The position numbers and the translations under genes were made by a program. Shown in pieces: positions 13,702 to 27,479 of a stretch of 64,000 nucleotides of DNA. The notes below the pieces were generated by a model that saw nothing but the letters and a program-made list of their open reading frames with translations, made no database searches and was not told the origin of the DNA. This stretch comes from Casuarius casuarius (Eukaryota > Chordata > Aves > Casuariiformes > Casuariidae), in the NCBI GenBank assembly GCA_003342895.1, contig PTFA01000042.1, positions 930,001 to 994,000 on the forward strand, written 5' to 3'. The first letter of the stretch is position 1, and each line of letters begins with the position of its first letter.

Positions 13702-15744
13702 ATCCTGTTGTCTGCATGTGAAGCTAACACTCATGCAGGGTAGTAGTCAGTCAGGTCTGCAGATTCAAGCCCTGTATTTTTCTGCAGAAAAGCAAGTAGA
13801 CTTTGGTACCAGTGTAAATTCTTTCCAGTGTCGTATAGCACACCTTGGTGGCCTGTCAGCTGGGCTGAAATGGTAATTCAGCCTATCTACTCTGCTGAGA
13901 GAGCCAGAAGGCTCTAGTTAGGAAGGTGTCTTGTTGGCTGAAGCACTGCTGAAGCTCCTAAATTAGTTCAAGAGTACCCTGAAGTCTGTTTTGACCCTAG
14001 GGTAATCGTTGACCACTTCATGGAAAGACTGTAGGCAGCTGCCCCAGGCCTGAGCAGTAGTATATTAAGCTCTCAGGCATGAATATGGCTGTAGGGTGCT
14101 ACGAGCTCCAGAGTGTAACCATCAGCCACACTGGTTATCCACAGAGACAGCTAATTGTGCTTTTGAAGGCAGTCTTGAAGCTCTCCTCAAACGACAGCAG
14201 AGGCATACAAATGCAAAAGTATTTCCCAAAGCCACAGAAATATTTAGAAGACTGCATCCCACTCAAACCCACAGGAGCCAGGAGGCCAAATGATTTGGTA
14301 TTTCTGTACCCAGATTTCTGTATGGAGAGGCAAGATGGACACCAGGGGGAAGGCATCTTGTCAGATGTCCCCATGCCATCCACGCTGGGTCACAGATAGG
14401 TTCATACCATTTTGAAGGTTGGATTTCTTCTCCTTTGCCTTTCAGACACTTCTGGGAATATAACCTACCAAGTCACAGCTGAGCTACCCAGAAACAATTT
14501 TTAACTACTGGCCAGCACAGCCCCTGGAGGGACTCTACTGCTACTCCTGAATGGTCAGTAGGTGCAGGACAGGCCATGGGTTATTCGATAATCATGATAG
14601 AGACTCAATAGTCTGTTTCTTCTCCCCTGAACCATCTGATGTTTCCTGCATTTTTTGTTCCTAGGGATATATCTCTGCCTCGCAAGGAGTGATTACCCCA
14701 CTTGGTTCTAACCCAGTCAGCCCAGGTAGCAGCGCAGGACGGCACAGGATCACTTTTGGCAAAAGAGCTGGGGATTCGACATTTTTATCGGAGTTCCTAG
14801 CATTTTTGTAAGCTTGTGCTGAATCTGCACTCTCCTCTGCTGCATCTTCATAGGTGGCAAAGTGCCCCTGCTCGATAGGGGCAGAGGGGCAAGAAGGGGC
14901 TGGGAGCTAGAAGCCATCGACATGCTCTGTTGCTGCCGCCTGCTCTGGCCCCAGGGAAGCAGGAGAGCGGCCGCACAGTCCCTCCACCAGCCCTGCGGCA
15001 GCACGCAGCTCCGCTAGTGCCTCAGTTGCCCTTTCACTTGGTATTTGGCCCCAGCCCTTGCTGCAGCACCTGGCAGCAAAGTAGTCGTTCAAGTTCTTTG
15101 AGATTTTCCCTTTGGGTTCCTTGTTCAAAACAGCAATATCTTGTCCTCTCACTCTGCAAAGTCATTATATGTTTGTACTATTTTGCCTCCTTAGAGCTCG
15201 CTGTAGCACTCTAGTCTGGCAGGATTATGTTTTCTGTACTTGCTGGGCTGTTGCTAGGCAACTAACCGCTAAGAGCAATTTGCATGACCCTTTCTTTGGA
15301 ATATATTAATATGCAGGCATTAGTGCCATCACAAGTTGGTAACGTGACTGGTCACACCCAGCCTTCTCCTCCTTGCCCGCTTAGCCACATCTAATATTGC
15401 TCAAAGTGAGTTACCGTATATTGTATTGGGATTAAGTAGCATGTAAAAATTGCACGCTGGCAGAAATATGACATAAGTGCCCAGAGATTGTCCTAATTTA
15501 CTGAAAACATAAAAATGTTCAAGGATAGAGAGTAAGAATGTGGCTAAAGATTTGTGTGACAGATGCATCATTACATGCAATTGAAATTTAGAAGGGCATG
15601 TAAAAAATTATCTTTGGAATAATACAGAGTCATTTCAAATAGCAGTGAAAGCTGAATGTGTTTGGCTGCCTGTGGGGGAACGTTCCTGGGAAAGATCAAA
15701 CTCTCTGGCCGTCTTTTCAGTGCTAGCACAATTACCAGGATGGA

Positions 15745-15832
15745 TTTTCAGAGGCAGAAAAAGCACTTAGGCACTTAATTCCTATTGACTGTCAATGGCA
15801 ATTTGGTGTTTAATAGCTGTATCTGCCTTTGA
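15745..15832 (+). repeat. Old interspersed repeat fragment (family uncertain)
   Basis: The 'gcacttaggcacttaattcc' stretch, then an attgactgtcaatgg palindrome-like core and 'tgcctttgaaaa', resembles a motif I remember as common in bird, turtle and crocodile DNA. I cannot name the family. A related end appears at 52331-52376. Confidence 0.35.
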
Positions 15833-18800
15833 AAAGGCTCTTTTATATGAGAGGGAACTTTTTTGTTTGTTTTTCTGGGTTTTTTTGTTTTTCTTTTCCC
15901 AAATCAGAAGAGTGTTCTTGAAGAGAGCTGGTTGGCAGGGTACGGGCAGGCACGGCTGCTCGCCCCGCAGGGCTGCTACCGGCATTGCTGCCATCCATTC
16001 CTGCTCTGCCACAGCTCTCCTCGGACAGCCCAAGCTGGCCTGTGGTTTCAAGTGGGCTCTGTCCTGTGACACCTTTATTTTGAGGCGCCCAGTCTTGATA
16101 TTGTTTGTACTTCTGTCGCTTGTATTTGATAGTGTGACTGAGGAGTTTCTGTCAGGAGCATTCTTAGGAGAGTATCTAAAGTGAATTATGTATTCAGGAT
16201 CAATTTATTATTTTCTGTTGGCGTACCATATAAGTGGATGGATAAAAAGGAACATAATACATAAAACATATGTGTTATCCTAATGCTAAACCAGAATAAA
16301 TTGATAACTTCTGTCTTAATTTTAATGTGTTTGCAAAGATTCTCTTGGTAAGTTAATTGCAGCTGCAGTACATTCATTGGTGTGATCCTTGTCCTGCAAG
16401 CATGCATGCATGTGCTTAATTTTACTAATGTTTACAAGACCGGGGCTTTTTGTGAGATAAGAAATGTATATTGCTAACACATTTTCTGATGTATTCATTA
16501 CTTATATGTAAGTTGTTCTGTTTTTGTGACACTAATCTGTATCCACAGATATGAGATGTGTTGTAGAATTATAAGTACATTTATAGTGTTATTTTGATAT
16601 ACCATCATAAGCATACAGATATAGTTATAAATATATATTAAAGTTCAATACATAGTTCTAAGTAAGATTTTCATGTTGATTTTTTACTTAAATGTAGTGA
16701 TGGAGAAATTATTTCAGAAGTAAATATTTCAGAAGTTTTTTGAAAGATTCTCAGGACTGTTCTACATTTTTGTTCTGTGTTCTATTTAGAAATCAACTGA
16801 CTGGAAATGAGATACATTTTGGATGTACAGTAAAGGTGTGCATATGCTTTTAAAGACCATGAAGTTTGTCAGGATTTTATTTAGAATACTAAGAAAATGA
16901 AGCTCATGTAATCATAATTTTGTACACCTGTTTTTCCTTCCCTCTCCTCCCAAACCACTTGAACCTGTTGGAGAATTTCAAGCAATTTTGAAACAGGAGT
17001 AGAAGTCTCAAAGGTAATTAAGTTCCCATGGATTTAATGGCAGTCGGTGGTTGTGCAAAGGAGAGAGACCCACATGAATGCCCCCACTGAAGGAAAGACA
17101 GGCAGAATGGAAGCAGTGGGTCAGTAACACATTTACCGCTTGGCCCATGATCACAGACACACAGCTACAAAATGTGCACATCACCGCTATGATGCTTGAT
17201 GGAGAGTTGTAGGAGACACGGTGGGATGAGAGCAGGGCAGTCGAGTGCAAAGGACATGAGTTTTTGAGAAAACAGGCTTTAATCTGATCACAGAATGAAT
17301 TGTTTATATTCCTCCTTATTGCTTAAACAGATTGGGTGAAACTTTGGCTATTGTGAACCCAAACCTTTAACCCCTCAAGTAGTAATTCTTACATATAAAA
17401 ATTATCCTGTTATTTCAATAGGAAAGTTAATTGTAAGAATGTACTCATTTTGAATATTATGCTTTAAATATATTTGTGTATGGTTTTGATCCACTTAAAA
17501 CTAGTCATTCTATTTATTTCAAGACAAAGATCTATTTTTTTCATCTGTCTTACTAAGCTGCATTGTTGTATTTTAGGGGAAAAGCTCTCCACAGAATGAG
17601 TGCAGGTATTATAGCATAACTGTAAATGATTCAAAATGCTGCAATGCCTTCAATTACTAGGTATTTTGTTATAATCTTCTTGCTACATAATTTTCACTGT
17701 CTGTCTGTCAGTTGATTGTTTTTTTTCTGCTCACTTTGTCTGGCATAGTAAAACATTTCTGTACTTATGTAAGGGGCTTGCAGGATTACTGGCATCAGAA
17801 ACAAGCTTACAATGAGGAGTGTACCTGGGTACGCACCACGCTCGGTTTTCCTGCTCCACCTCAAGTCCTTTCTAGGGCTAGCAGCAGCTGAAAATGCCCT
17901 GGGTGCTGAACTTGAACATTCCTGCAAAATCAAGCATGTTACTGATGGCTCTTATCGTAGCAGTAATTTTAAGCCATGGTATTCTCATTTCTGAAGGGTT
18001 AGAAGTTTTGTCCAAGATAATGCAGGTATCTGGAAAGGTCTGCCTCAGAAAAATACGATGCCCCTAATGTTATAGGCAGCCATCCAGAGTTTCCTGTTTG
18101 TGAATCATTTAGCGCTCTGCTGCACATTCGGCTAACACTTTTCCTTGCTCTCATGGTTTGTATTACAGAAGTCACCACATCTAGGGATGTGTGAAATTCA
18201 AATTAGTTGGCTGAGAGGGTAAGCAGGTATTCCAGCTGATTTGCCAGGCCCCTTCCAATGCCATATGAAACATCTCTAAGTAAAGAGAAGAAGAGCACAG
18301 GGTCATCAGAGGTTAGATCTCTTATTTTCCCTAAGTGAGATAGATATCTTAATTAGAAGGAAGATGAGGCAATTTAGCCATTCTCACTTTTCCAAAAATT
18401 TGTGCCAAATTCCACACGCACGTTCAGGAGCTCAGCACTTTTGTAATGTGTAAACCAAGAATCCTGGGTTTTGACTGTGTACCTAATGACTAGGTATTTA
18501 AATATATCACCGGATTCATCACACAGACACAGCTTCCTCCAATTTGTCCTTCACCCTTCCATGTCTTACCGTTTCTTCTCATATTTATTATAAGTCTGCT
18601 TCTCTCTCCCTTTGAATTTCCCAATGACAATCTTGTGACTAGTCTTTCGATCGTCTTCCATGATAAGTGAAGCTGGGTTTGTCGGAAGAGAGAAAATATT
18701 AAATCAATGGATATAGCTGAAAAAAAAAACCAGACAGCTCATGAAAGCTGATCAAACTGTAACAGTTAATTGAATAAAAAATAGTGACTCTTCCTATAAA

Positions 18801-18884
18801 TGATGTTTTGCTTTGATTCCAGTGGCAAAACATTCTCATGAGAATCCTGCTCATTACAAAAAAATAATTCTAATTTATGGTTTT

Positions 18885-19532
18885 TAATGCCAGATGGACT
18901 ACTGTGATGCTCTAGTCTGCCTTCCTGTTTGACACAGAGCATCAGACTTCTTCCTGTTTGAAACAGAACATCTTTTAGAGAAACATCTGATCTGGATTTA
19001 AAAAATTCCAAAGAAGGAGAATGTGCCACAGTGCCTTGCTAGGTTGCCCTGGTGGTTAATTACCCTCACTGTTAAAAATGTGCATCTTATTTTATAGCTT
19101 ACATTTGTCTAGATTCAGCTCCCAACTCCTGGATCTCATTACGGCTTTGTCTGTGAGTGTGCGCTCATAGTTCTTAGGCATACTTACAGCCTATGAGCAA
19201 TCATCCCCTCCCCTCGCTAGGCTTAAAAGGACTGAGGTCTTCCACTGTAAAGTGTGTTTTTTAGGCCTTTAATCATTCTTATAGCTCTTCTCAGTATTTT
19301 CTTAGAGTTTACCAACTTACTCCTTGAATTGTGGGGAGCAGAACCAGATGCATTTTTCCAGAAAGGGTTACATGAGTGCAAAATACTCTGGCAGTTTAAC
19401 TTCTTTACTCCTACTTGGTTTTCCTTTTGTGTATGCATTCATGGGCCACGTTTTAAACGGCCCAAGAAATTATTTTGACAGGCAGAAATAGCCACCCAGC
19501 ACCTGCATCACATTATCTCTTTTGGCCATTCA
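18885..19532 (-). mobile_element. CR1 LINE fragment, 3' part, inactive
   Basis: On the plus strand this region matches, in order, the reverse complement of the 3' part of a sauropsid CR1 as I remember it: 'ctactgtgatgctctagtctg', 'atctggatttaaaaaattcc', 'ggttaattaccctcactgttaaaaatg', 'catttgtctag', 'ctcctggatctcattac', 'cctttaatcattcttatagctcttct', 'ccttgaattgtgggg' and 'tatctcttttggcca'. The element therefore lies on the minus strand. It is truncated at the 5' side and full of stops, with a probable short insertion near 19450-19508. Copies of this type are old fossils; CR1 is the dominant LINE of birds and reptiles. Confidence 0.8.
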
Positions 19533-20219
19533 AGTTAAGGGGGGGAGGGAGGAGCAGGGTCTGAAGTGATACCAAAGCCAAAGATTTCGTGAGTAATGCC
19601 TCTTCCCTGCCAAATCTTTCATGATACTTAGCATTCATCAGCCAGGTGGATAAATCAGTGCTGATTCAGGGAGAAAATATGTGCTTGCTGCAGACACAGA
19701 TGCAGAAATTAATAATCTGTTTGGTTTTGTAACAACCAACCTGATGTCCTTACATACTCAAATACATTTTTGAGTGATGCTGTAATCATAGAAATATACA
19801 GACCCAGAAATATTTTTTTCTCTTTGATTTTTTCTTCCTTTTCCTAGAAAGCCCACCTGTAAAAATGTAAAAGCTTTGTCTGGACCCAGCAGGAACTGGG
19901 TTCCAATTTATCACTGAACACCTTACAAGGAGGGATTGCCTGGAACCTTTACACAGAAAATTTAGAAATGACACAGTTTCTACACTCAAAATGGATATGG
20001 CCACTCCCTACGTATTTTGGGCCTAATTTGTAAAACTTCCTCACTAGGACTAGTCTGATTTCGTTGAAGAGCGGTGTTCATATAAGCAAGGATTACTTCT
20101 GCAAACAGATGTTTGAAAGGCCACATACGCCCAGAACTATATTAAACGCCCTGTACAACACTAACCTAAAAAGTCAGAACCGAGGAGGGGAGGAAAATAG
20201 GAGGTAACACTTGTTATTT
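19533..20219. other. Intergenic, nothing recognised
   Basis: AT-rich DNA after the CR1 fragment, without any identifiable gene or repeat. The CR1 5' side may continue a little into this segment in unrecognisable form. Confidence 0.6.
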
Positions 20220-22030
20220 TCAAGCCAGCTTCCTGATTTTTGGAGGCCTGAGTAATGATTTTTGCAGGCACAGATTAGCGTTACTGGGTAAAGGAGTCCT
20301 TAGCGCGGGCTCTGCAGGTGAGCTGGCTGAGAGATGAGAGGAGAGCATGAAAGCCAGCTGGCACAGCAGCGCTGGGAGGCTGGATTTTGTCTGTAGCTCC
20401 AAGATCTCCATGAAGAGACTGGCTGGGGCCAAACGCAATCTTCCCCAAAACCATCATCTCAGTACATTTGAGGTTGAGGAGTTCCCAACTGCAGCAAAGG
20501 TCCCCACAGCTATGAAAATGCTTTGGGCATCCCATGGCTGTGAATGGAGCCCAACACCCAACCCGTTGCTGAGGGAGCACATCAGAACGACGTGTCTGGC
20601 TGTGTTGCCAGATCGGGGATGTTTTCGGCTTTCTCCTGACTTGGGAGTTGCAGCTGGGGAGCATCACGCAGTGCCAGCTGCTGAGGCTGCGGCCGTGCCA
20701 TGCTCTGCTGATTTGGCTAGGGTTATAGCTGCTAGGTGGGCAACTGCTGGAAAAACTGTTGTTTTCTGCTCTGCTTGGTGATCTGCCAGCCATTTTAACA
20801 GCCCATACAAATTTCCTTCTGCCAGCGCGGGCCAACTCTCACCCTCACTCTCCCCAAGTGCTTGAAGTAAATCCTCCCCAGCACCACCGGGAACGGAGCC
20901 CAAGTGGCCACAGCGGCAGCCTGCACGGAGCCGGGGTGAGAAACCCATGTCCGTGCTAGAGACATCAGTGAGAGACCAGGCAGCAAGATCTTGCGAAAAA
21001 GCTTCATTCATCACCATCACTTTCTCTTTGAAGGAGGAGGTGGAGACGTGACAAAGTCTAAACCATCGGTTGTCCCAGAGGGTCTAATTTCTCGTGTTCG
21101 TTGCCCGAGACAAAATTACGACTGACTGGAGAATCCCTCTAATTCCACAGAGAAAGGGGGCTTGTTGCTATTACTCCCAACACTGGAAAAAAAAATACAA
21201 GAAACTAAAACAGAACATAAACAGGAGCAAACCTCCCTTTGAGCAGGCAGTACACAGTGACGGGCTAGGCTGCTGTTTGCCAAGGTCTCTAATGGAGCTA
21301 GAGCACCCAAGGTGCTGCTGCTTGCTGCCACAGCGTGGCAGTCTCAGATACCGATGTCGGAAACCTCGATTTAAGGTAGGTACATGGCAGTGTGGAAAAG
21401 GAACCATGCGACGCAAAAAGATTCAGTTGCGGACTAAAGCGCGAGTGGGACACAAGCGAGCTTTGGAAGGAAGGACTTTACACTGTGTTATGAGGAAGAC
21501 CAAAACGAAAGAGTTAAAAAAAATATTCACACTGCAGGAAACTTTCACAAAATTCAAATCATATACAAAAGCTGTATGCGTGGATATCACTTACGAGCCA
21601 TTGTGTTCATTTCCAGGTATTGGTTCGTACAGTGAGTCTGATCCCATGAGCCTGAGGCTACCGACTGAGAGTGGTGGAGCCATGGGGCTCGGGTCGTGGC
21701 TGCCAGAGGAATTTCCTCCCTCCATCCTCTCTCCTCACTATCTTGACAGCTGAGATCAGCCAGAGTGCTTTTGCCGGCACACCCTGAACACGGACATCTG
21801 GAGAGTGTAAGCTCCGCTCTCTTTGTGAAGCATCCCCAGCTCAGGAATTTACTTCTCCCAGCGGCCGAGCAGAGCCAAAGTCCATCGACCTTCAGGGCAT
21901 AAGGAAGGCCCATCTGTTTTCTCAAATTTTTGCCTGGGGGTCTGGCAATGAGGCTTACGGCTAGCTTGTCCTGTGGGAGTCTGTGTGAGATGAACAGTGG
22001 CCTGCATGTTATATAGCTGTTTTTCAAACT
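20220..22030. other. GC-richer intergenic patch with several overlapping ORFs
   Basis: This patch is richer in GC and CpG than its surroundings and carries overlapping open frames on both strands: 184 codons on minus (20281-20835), 144 on plus (20347-20781), 118 on minus (20664-21020), 219 on plus (21094-21753) and 146 on minus (21587-22027). None resembles a protein family I know, and ORFs overlapping in opposite frames are what raised GC produces by chance. It could be an enhancer, a lncRNA exon region or an eroded older element. Confidence 0.45.
21094..21753 (+). other. Open frame of 219 codons, function and reality unknown
   Basis: This is the longest gap-free ORF in the intergenic region. 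Its product would be basic, rich in Lys and Arg in the middle (about residues 85-150), with scattered Cys and no signal peptide, membrane span or known motif. It contains a donor-like AAG/GTAGGT at 21373-21381 and an acceptor-like tttccag at 21612-21618, so even if transcribed it might not be translated as one piece. By simple stop-codon statistics a frame this long is unlikely but not exceptional in 64 kb. I do not recognise it and regard chance as the more likely explanation. Confidence 0.15.
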
Positions 22031-24734
22031 GTGTGTGTATGTTCAGGCTGTCTGAAAGTTACGATTTACAGGGAAATCGAACAAAATAATTTTATCTTAC
22101 AGGCATTTTACGATAAATAGATTTACTGGAACAGACACCCCCCACTCCTTTTTTCGTTAACTGCGCTAAATTTTTTCCATAACTGTGTTCTTTCTGCTTG
22201 AGCAAGAATGTGATCCCTCCTAGACCATTCTCTCTTGATCCTGCAAAGAAAGCATATCACAACTACTTCCATGACAACAGACTGGCACACATTATATCCT
22301 CAGGATTAAACCAACACTGAATCATTAAACAGAAGAAGCCCATGTGACAGAAAGCCCTTATTAAAACTAAAATAATTTCAAGGTAACAAAGAAAGGCATT
22401 TCTTCTCTTTTTTTTTTTTTTTGAGTTGTCTTTCTTTTAAGCAAGCGAAGGAAAAAACCCACAAGCCGGACATCAAGCTGAGATACCTGTAGATTGAAAT
22501 ACGTATAGACTAAACGGAGGGTGGTAGAATAAACAGGTACTAATTAACTCACGGAGGCCTTTGTAGTGGATATAAAGCCTCGTGGGAAGCGGAAGATGTC
22601 AAAAAACTGTTACAAAGCACCCTGGATCATGAAGGGCTCACCCTGTGCTCCAACCTAAGAGCTCTTACAGAACCTCCGATTCTTCATAATCATCTGTTTC
22701 CACTTGAAATTTCATGCATTCCTCCGAGTCTTGCTTCTGTTCACCTATGCTGCTTCTGGGGCAGCTTCATCAGATCCTTCCTTGTGTTGTTGCTGCTTCC
22801 ACTGCTTATCTCCTACACCTGCTTCAGCCGTTCAGTGTTTGCAAAATCCTAGAAGCAAGGATCAAAGGCCAAATCTTTTCCTTTTTCCTTGTGTAAACTG
22901 TCCTATTAAAACATGACTCTCATAAATAAACCAGGATTTGGACCCATACCTATTTTCATGTTTGCAGAACAATGCACACCCCCTATGTTATACAACTAAT
23001 TAAGAATAATCCTGTATAGATTTTTATGCTAATTGTGAATTGTTAGAAATTTCAAATACCGAGTCCCGTTTCAGTAAAATTGCATGAAAAGGATTCGCAA
23101 TTTAAAATCTCCCTTAATTACTTGATTATTAAGCTAGTATCACTTTGGAAATGTGTTTAAGACTATGACAAGTCTTGCATATATGTTGAAGCATTCACCT
23201 TTAAAAAAAATTGCATTTCCTAACTGGATCCCCAAGCTCCAAATTTTTGTTGTAGTTTCACTAGCTAGGAAAGTTGCACAGAGAAAGACACGACTGCAGC
23301 AAGTTAACCATGACTTGCAAATGAGATTTCCCATAATCATGCAGCAAGTCTATCTGTATACAAAGGAAGACACAGGGAAAATTAATGTTTTCAGTTTCAA
23401 AGCACCAAGATGAATTTTCACAGCTGAGGATGAAACTGCATTCATTTCAAGGTTTTTAATCTGATTAAATGCACAAGATTTCCCAAATTCTAATTAACAC
23501 TAACTGTACTAATGAGATTTGTATTTATAGCAGTTTTATGATGGGAGTTGTGTGCAACGGTCAGAACAATGATTGCACGAGCTCTTAATAATTATTGAGT
23601 TTGTTTTGTTTTCCCTTGCCATGCTATGCAATCAGAAAGATGTATCACTCCTTGTCTTCAGTATATTTTTTCAGAGATGAAGTATTGCCCAGTTAGCACT
23701 GTAGTCGATTGTGCGCCTGCAGGAACCCAGCCGTTTATGGACAGTGTAAAGGACAGCTGTTACCGTGCACCTATTAAGAAGCAAGGAAGGCTAGGCCAGA
23801 ACTGAGATACACAGAATTGCTCGGGGTAAAAATCCAGATAACTCTAACTAAAGGCAGCTGGAGCCGACTCCTGCTCTAACCCTTGTACAGCAGCCTTTAA
23901 ATACCTTAAAGGAAGGAGCACAGGTTGCTGGTAAGAGTGTGGAGGAATGCAGCTAGGTTGGTCTCTCTGCACATCTGGCTGAATATGGCCAGCTTGCTGC
24001 TGTGGTCCACAGGCAAGGAAAAGGTGCGGTGGGGCTAAAGTAGAGTGAGCCAAAGACAGTGAGCAGCTCAACCTGAGCGCTTTCGGGACAGCAGCCGCAG
24101 TAATTGCACTCCCATAGCCCAAACATGTAGGGGAATGCATCTGTAATTGTTGGGTAATCATGTAACGTGTACTTTTACCACTGTAAAACTCTGCTTTCCA
24201 ACAGTTCATTCAGTCATAAAAACCTCTTTCAGGCTTCAACAAAACATAGAAATTTGAGTTCAGGAGTGAATCACTGGGTTGTTCGCATTTTACCACAGAT
24301 GTAAACAAGGTGCTTGGAACATTTCTAATCAGAAAGCATTTAAATGGCTGACTTGCTTCAACTGAAAAAAAAATGATTACAGTAGGTGCAAGCACACAGG
24401 TGATGGTGCTCAGCCTGCACCAAGAATGGGAAGAAAATCAACAGATGTGAATTGTGTTCTGGGGGTCTGGGCTCTTCTCCTATTTATTGCCAAGAAAAAA
24501 GAGAAGAGCAAGGAGACACCATCTCAGGGCTTAAGGGCTTCTTGATGCTGATCTTCCATTGTGGCAGGTCACTCACTCGACTGCTGTCGAGCACGACAGC
24601 TACAGGATCATTTGGACTAGTGTCAGTTCCTGCTCAAATGTAAAGCTTTATTTCAAACACCCGCTCATCTTCGGTCTCATTATGCATTTAAATCACTCAT
24701 AAAGCATGTTAACGATGTGCCAACATGACACCGT

Positions 24735-24862
24735 GGATTGACCCAGAAAGTCCACTGAAGTGGCTTTTAGCGGCATTCATAATGCCTCACACCTATTTCT
24801 GCCTGCCCTCATTGGCCTCAAGGGTATCGCGCTGTAAGATCTAGAGCAGAATTTGGCCCTGC
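24735..24862 (+). repeat. Old interspersed repeat fragment (family uncertain)
   Basis: The segment has an 'agtccactgaagtgg' start and ends in 'agagcagaatttggccctg', the same kind of ending seen near 59246-59258. It is too degenerate to name a family. Confidence 0.35.
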
Positions 24863-26650
24863 TTGTTGTTTTAATTTCACATTCTTGTAGTGGACTAGGT
24901 GACTGTATTGGCATTCCTGTGTTTGAGTGCGATATTTTTGCTCTACTATTGCTGTAAAAATTACCATAATGAACTTGAAAAATTCAGTCTGAAAAGATAT
25001 ATTAATTTCAGAGAGTCACAAAACTGTGATTTTCCTTTTTCTTTACATGTCATCCATCACTGGTATCTAAAGGCTTTTCAAAATACAAAGTATTTCACAG
25101 AGGCATAATTATACAATATTCTTGTGTTCTCTTATATGTAAATGAAACTTAAATTCAAGGTCCTAAATTTTACGACACCATGCACTGCATGGAGGGTTTC
25201 ACAGCAGTTTATTTTAAATTCAAAAATGGAACTTTCAAATTAATGAAAAATGAAAGAGAGTAACAACATCAGCACAGCAACCCCCTGCTGTTTACTTTGA
25301 TATCAAATTCAATTTGTTTTATGATATCTCCAAGCCTTTGCACACATATTGGTTGCACATAACCATATTATAGAAGCTGCAGGGCAGAGACCAAGTTGGA
25401 GATTTTGGTGGGAGCACAGGAAAAGCTGCAGCCTTTGGTGCTTGGAGAGACAGTGGCAGGTAAGACCATCACCATGTCTGTAAAAATCATCAACTAGTTT
25501 CAGTGCTTGCCTACTCAGGTACTTTTGCATTTACATACACTGATCATTTCTGAGGACAAAATTTGTTCAATAATATTTTTTCAAATACAAGTTTTAAGCT
25601 TATGAAACTTTTAGTGTGAAAGTCCATTTCCTGCTGCCACTGAAAGGGAAAGTACATTCATCCCGTCTGATCAGAAGACTCCACTGATTTAGATAGACCA
25701 CTGTTAATGTCAGCTGAATGGTATATGCATTACCCACATGTAGGGACATAAGTCATAATGTTATTAGTTGATACTGGCCACCACTGTCATACTGAACGAG
25801 TTAGGCTCTTCACTGCTCTCCGTGTTGGGGGTCATAGTACAGGGGAGAAAGGGCACCCTGGTAAACCATCTGTTCCTGTGGGAGTGCCCAGAAACTCAGA
25901 AGCTTCTTATCAGCTTGAACTTGGACAGGGATTTAAACATTGTAAAATCATGTCTTGTAAGTCCTTTAAGAACAAATACGAATACATTCACACTTTGGAA
26001 ATTATAATTAAAGCGACTGTTTTAAGTAAATATTCTTCCTGTAACATCTGAAATCCAAATATTACAGTTTTGGACAGCTGTAGAAAAAAATAAAAGCCCT
26101 GCTATTTTAATGCAGAAAGAAGTATCAAAGAGAGAATAAATAATAATAGCATGTCTTTCTTCATTTAACCAAAGACGTCAGTACTAAGTCAGCATGTCTC
26201 CTACAGTCGGACTGACGTCAACAGTTAACATTGGCTTCAAAAGGCCTGGCGATATGGCAGATAAACAGAGCTTACCCACTTTTAATTTGACTGCTACAGA
26301 ATAGACCGAATTTATTCGTTGCTCTTGTGCAGCGTACTTGTGAATTTACCTGCTTCCTAATTTACCATCGTACCACCAAAGAGAGCTAAGATTTCACCAT
26401 TTCTTCACTCAGATCTCTTCAGAAAGACAAGTGGGAGCAATTAGTATGAATTACATAGGCAGGTGAGGCGTAAGTAGACTTCAAGCATCCCAGGCAACAG
26501 TCCTGTGCTTCAGCAAGAAATGCTTGGAAAGCTGCCACCGCCAGCTGCGCCAGCAGAGGCAGCAGTAAGGTGAGGCTAAACTTTTTGCTGATGGACTTTC
26601 AGTATGACAAATGGGGGGCTTTTTGCCAAAGAGAGGGACACACAGAGTGC

Positions 26651-26735
26651 CCTGTTCAGCTATTGCCCCAGCATTTCCAGCTTGGTGCCCAGTCCTGTTC
26701 AGCTATTGCCCCAGCATTTCCAGCTTGGTGCCCAG
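26651..26735 (+). repeat. Perfect 43-bp tandem duplication, two copies
   Basis: The 43 bases from 26651 (beginning cctgttcagctattgcccca) are repeated without mismatch from 26694, apart from the last base at the junction. The absence of divergence points to a recent duplication or to a polymorphic minisatellite. It lies inside a 91-codon open frame (26570-26845), where a 43-base unit would shift the frame, so it is not a protein repeat. Confidence 0.9.
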
Positions 26736-27479
26736 CCGCATCCGACTTTGTTGTGGTGCTGCAGCCGGACAACTCAGCTGTAGGGTTTGACCCTCCGAAA
26801 GATGCAGCCCAGGTAGACCCTGATATTTGGGGATTAGGCCAATAGGGGGATAGTCTTGCTCGTGGCTGTAAAACTCCCGGCCTGCAAGCCGATAATACCT
26901 TTTACTACAATATTTTAGAATGATGAGGCATCAAAGGACAATACTGCCAGGGTAACTCTGAATTTCTTTTCTTTTGTGGATTTAAATCAAGCTTTAAATT
27001 ATTTTTAGTAGCCTGTTATTACAGCTTTTGCAACCTGAGGACAGACTAGTGCCTTTAATTCATTAGTAATTTCAACAGTTAATCAGAAAATGTCATTACC
27101 TAGAAAGACCGCAGCTCAGAATAAAGCACACTGGAGTTAAATTTAAATTAAAGCATGGACAGAAATGAATGCAGCCTTTGATCCCCCTTCCATCCAGACT
27201 GCACCCTGATGGGCACAGCTGGACAGGATAGAAATCGTGCAAAGGGAGAGGTCTCGCTTGTTTAAAAGGATACTGTCAACTCACTAAATCCTCAAGTCGA
27301 GTAAATTGAAAAAAAGACTCACTGGCTTCTTTCAGAGCTCTCCTAATGTTCTCTGCAATAGCCATTTCTTGCCAGTTTTATTTCTAAAAGAGGCTGTTTT
27401 TCAGACGTTTGACTGAAAAACATACCATGAACATCTGCTTAATTTTCACAGTGGCCAAAACCGTGTCTCTGTCAGCTGC

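Larger units (their letters stand above)
10731..18884. other. Intergenic, no gene recognised
   Basis: AT-rich intergenic DNA holding one recognisable MIR-type SINE (13232-13425) and a short CA-rich microsatellite (13672-13701). The GC content rises modestly at 14.7-15.1 kb and 15.9-16.1 kb without any convincing ORF. A degenerate repeat-like piece lies near 15745-15832. Nothing else was identified. Confidence 0.65.
22031..27479. other. Intergenic, no gene recognised
   Basis: Mostly AT-rich sequence without recognisable genes. It includes a poly-T tract near 22410, a short old repeat-like piece at 24735-24862, and the 43-bp tandem duplication at 26651-26735. Several 60-120 codon ORFs are present; none has a recognisable product. 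Confidence 0.65.
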
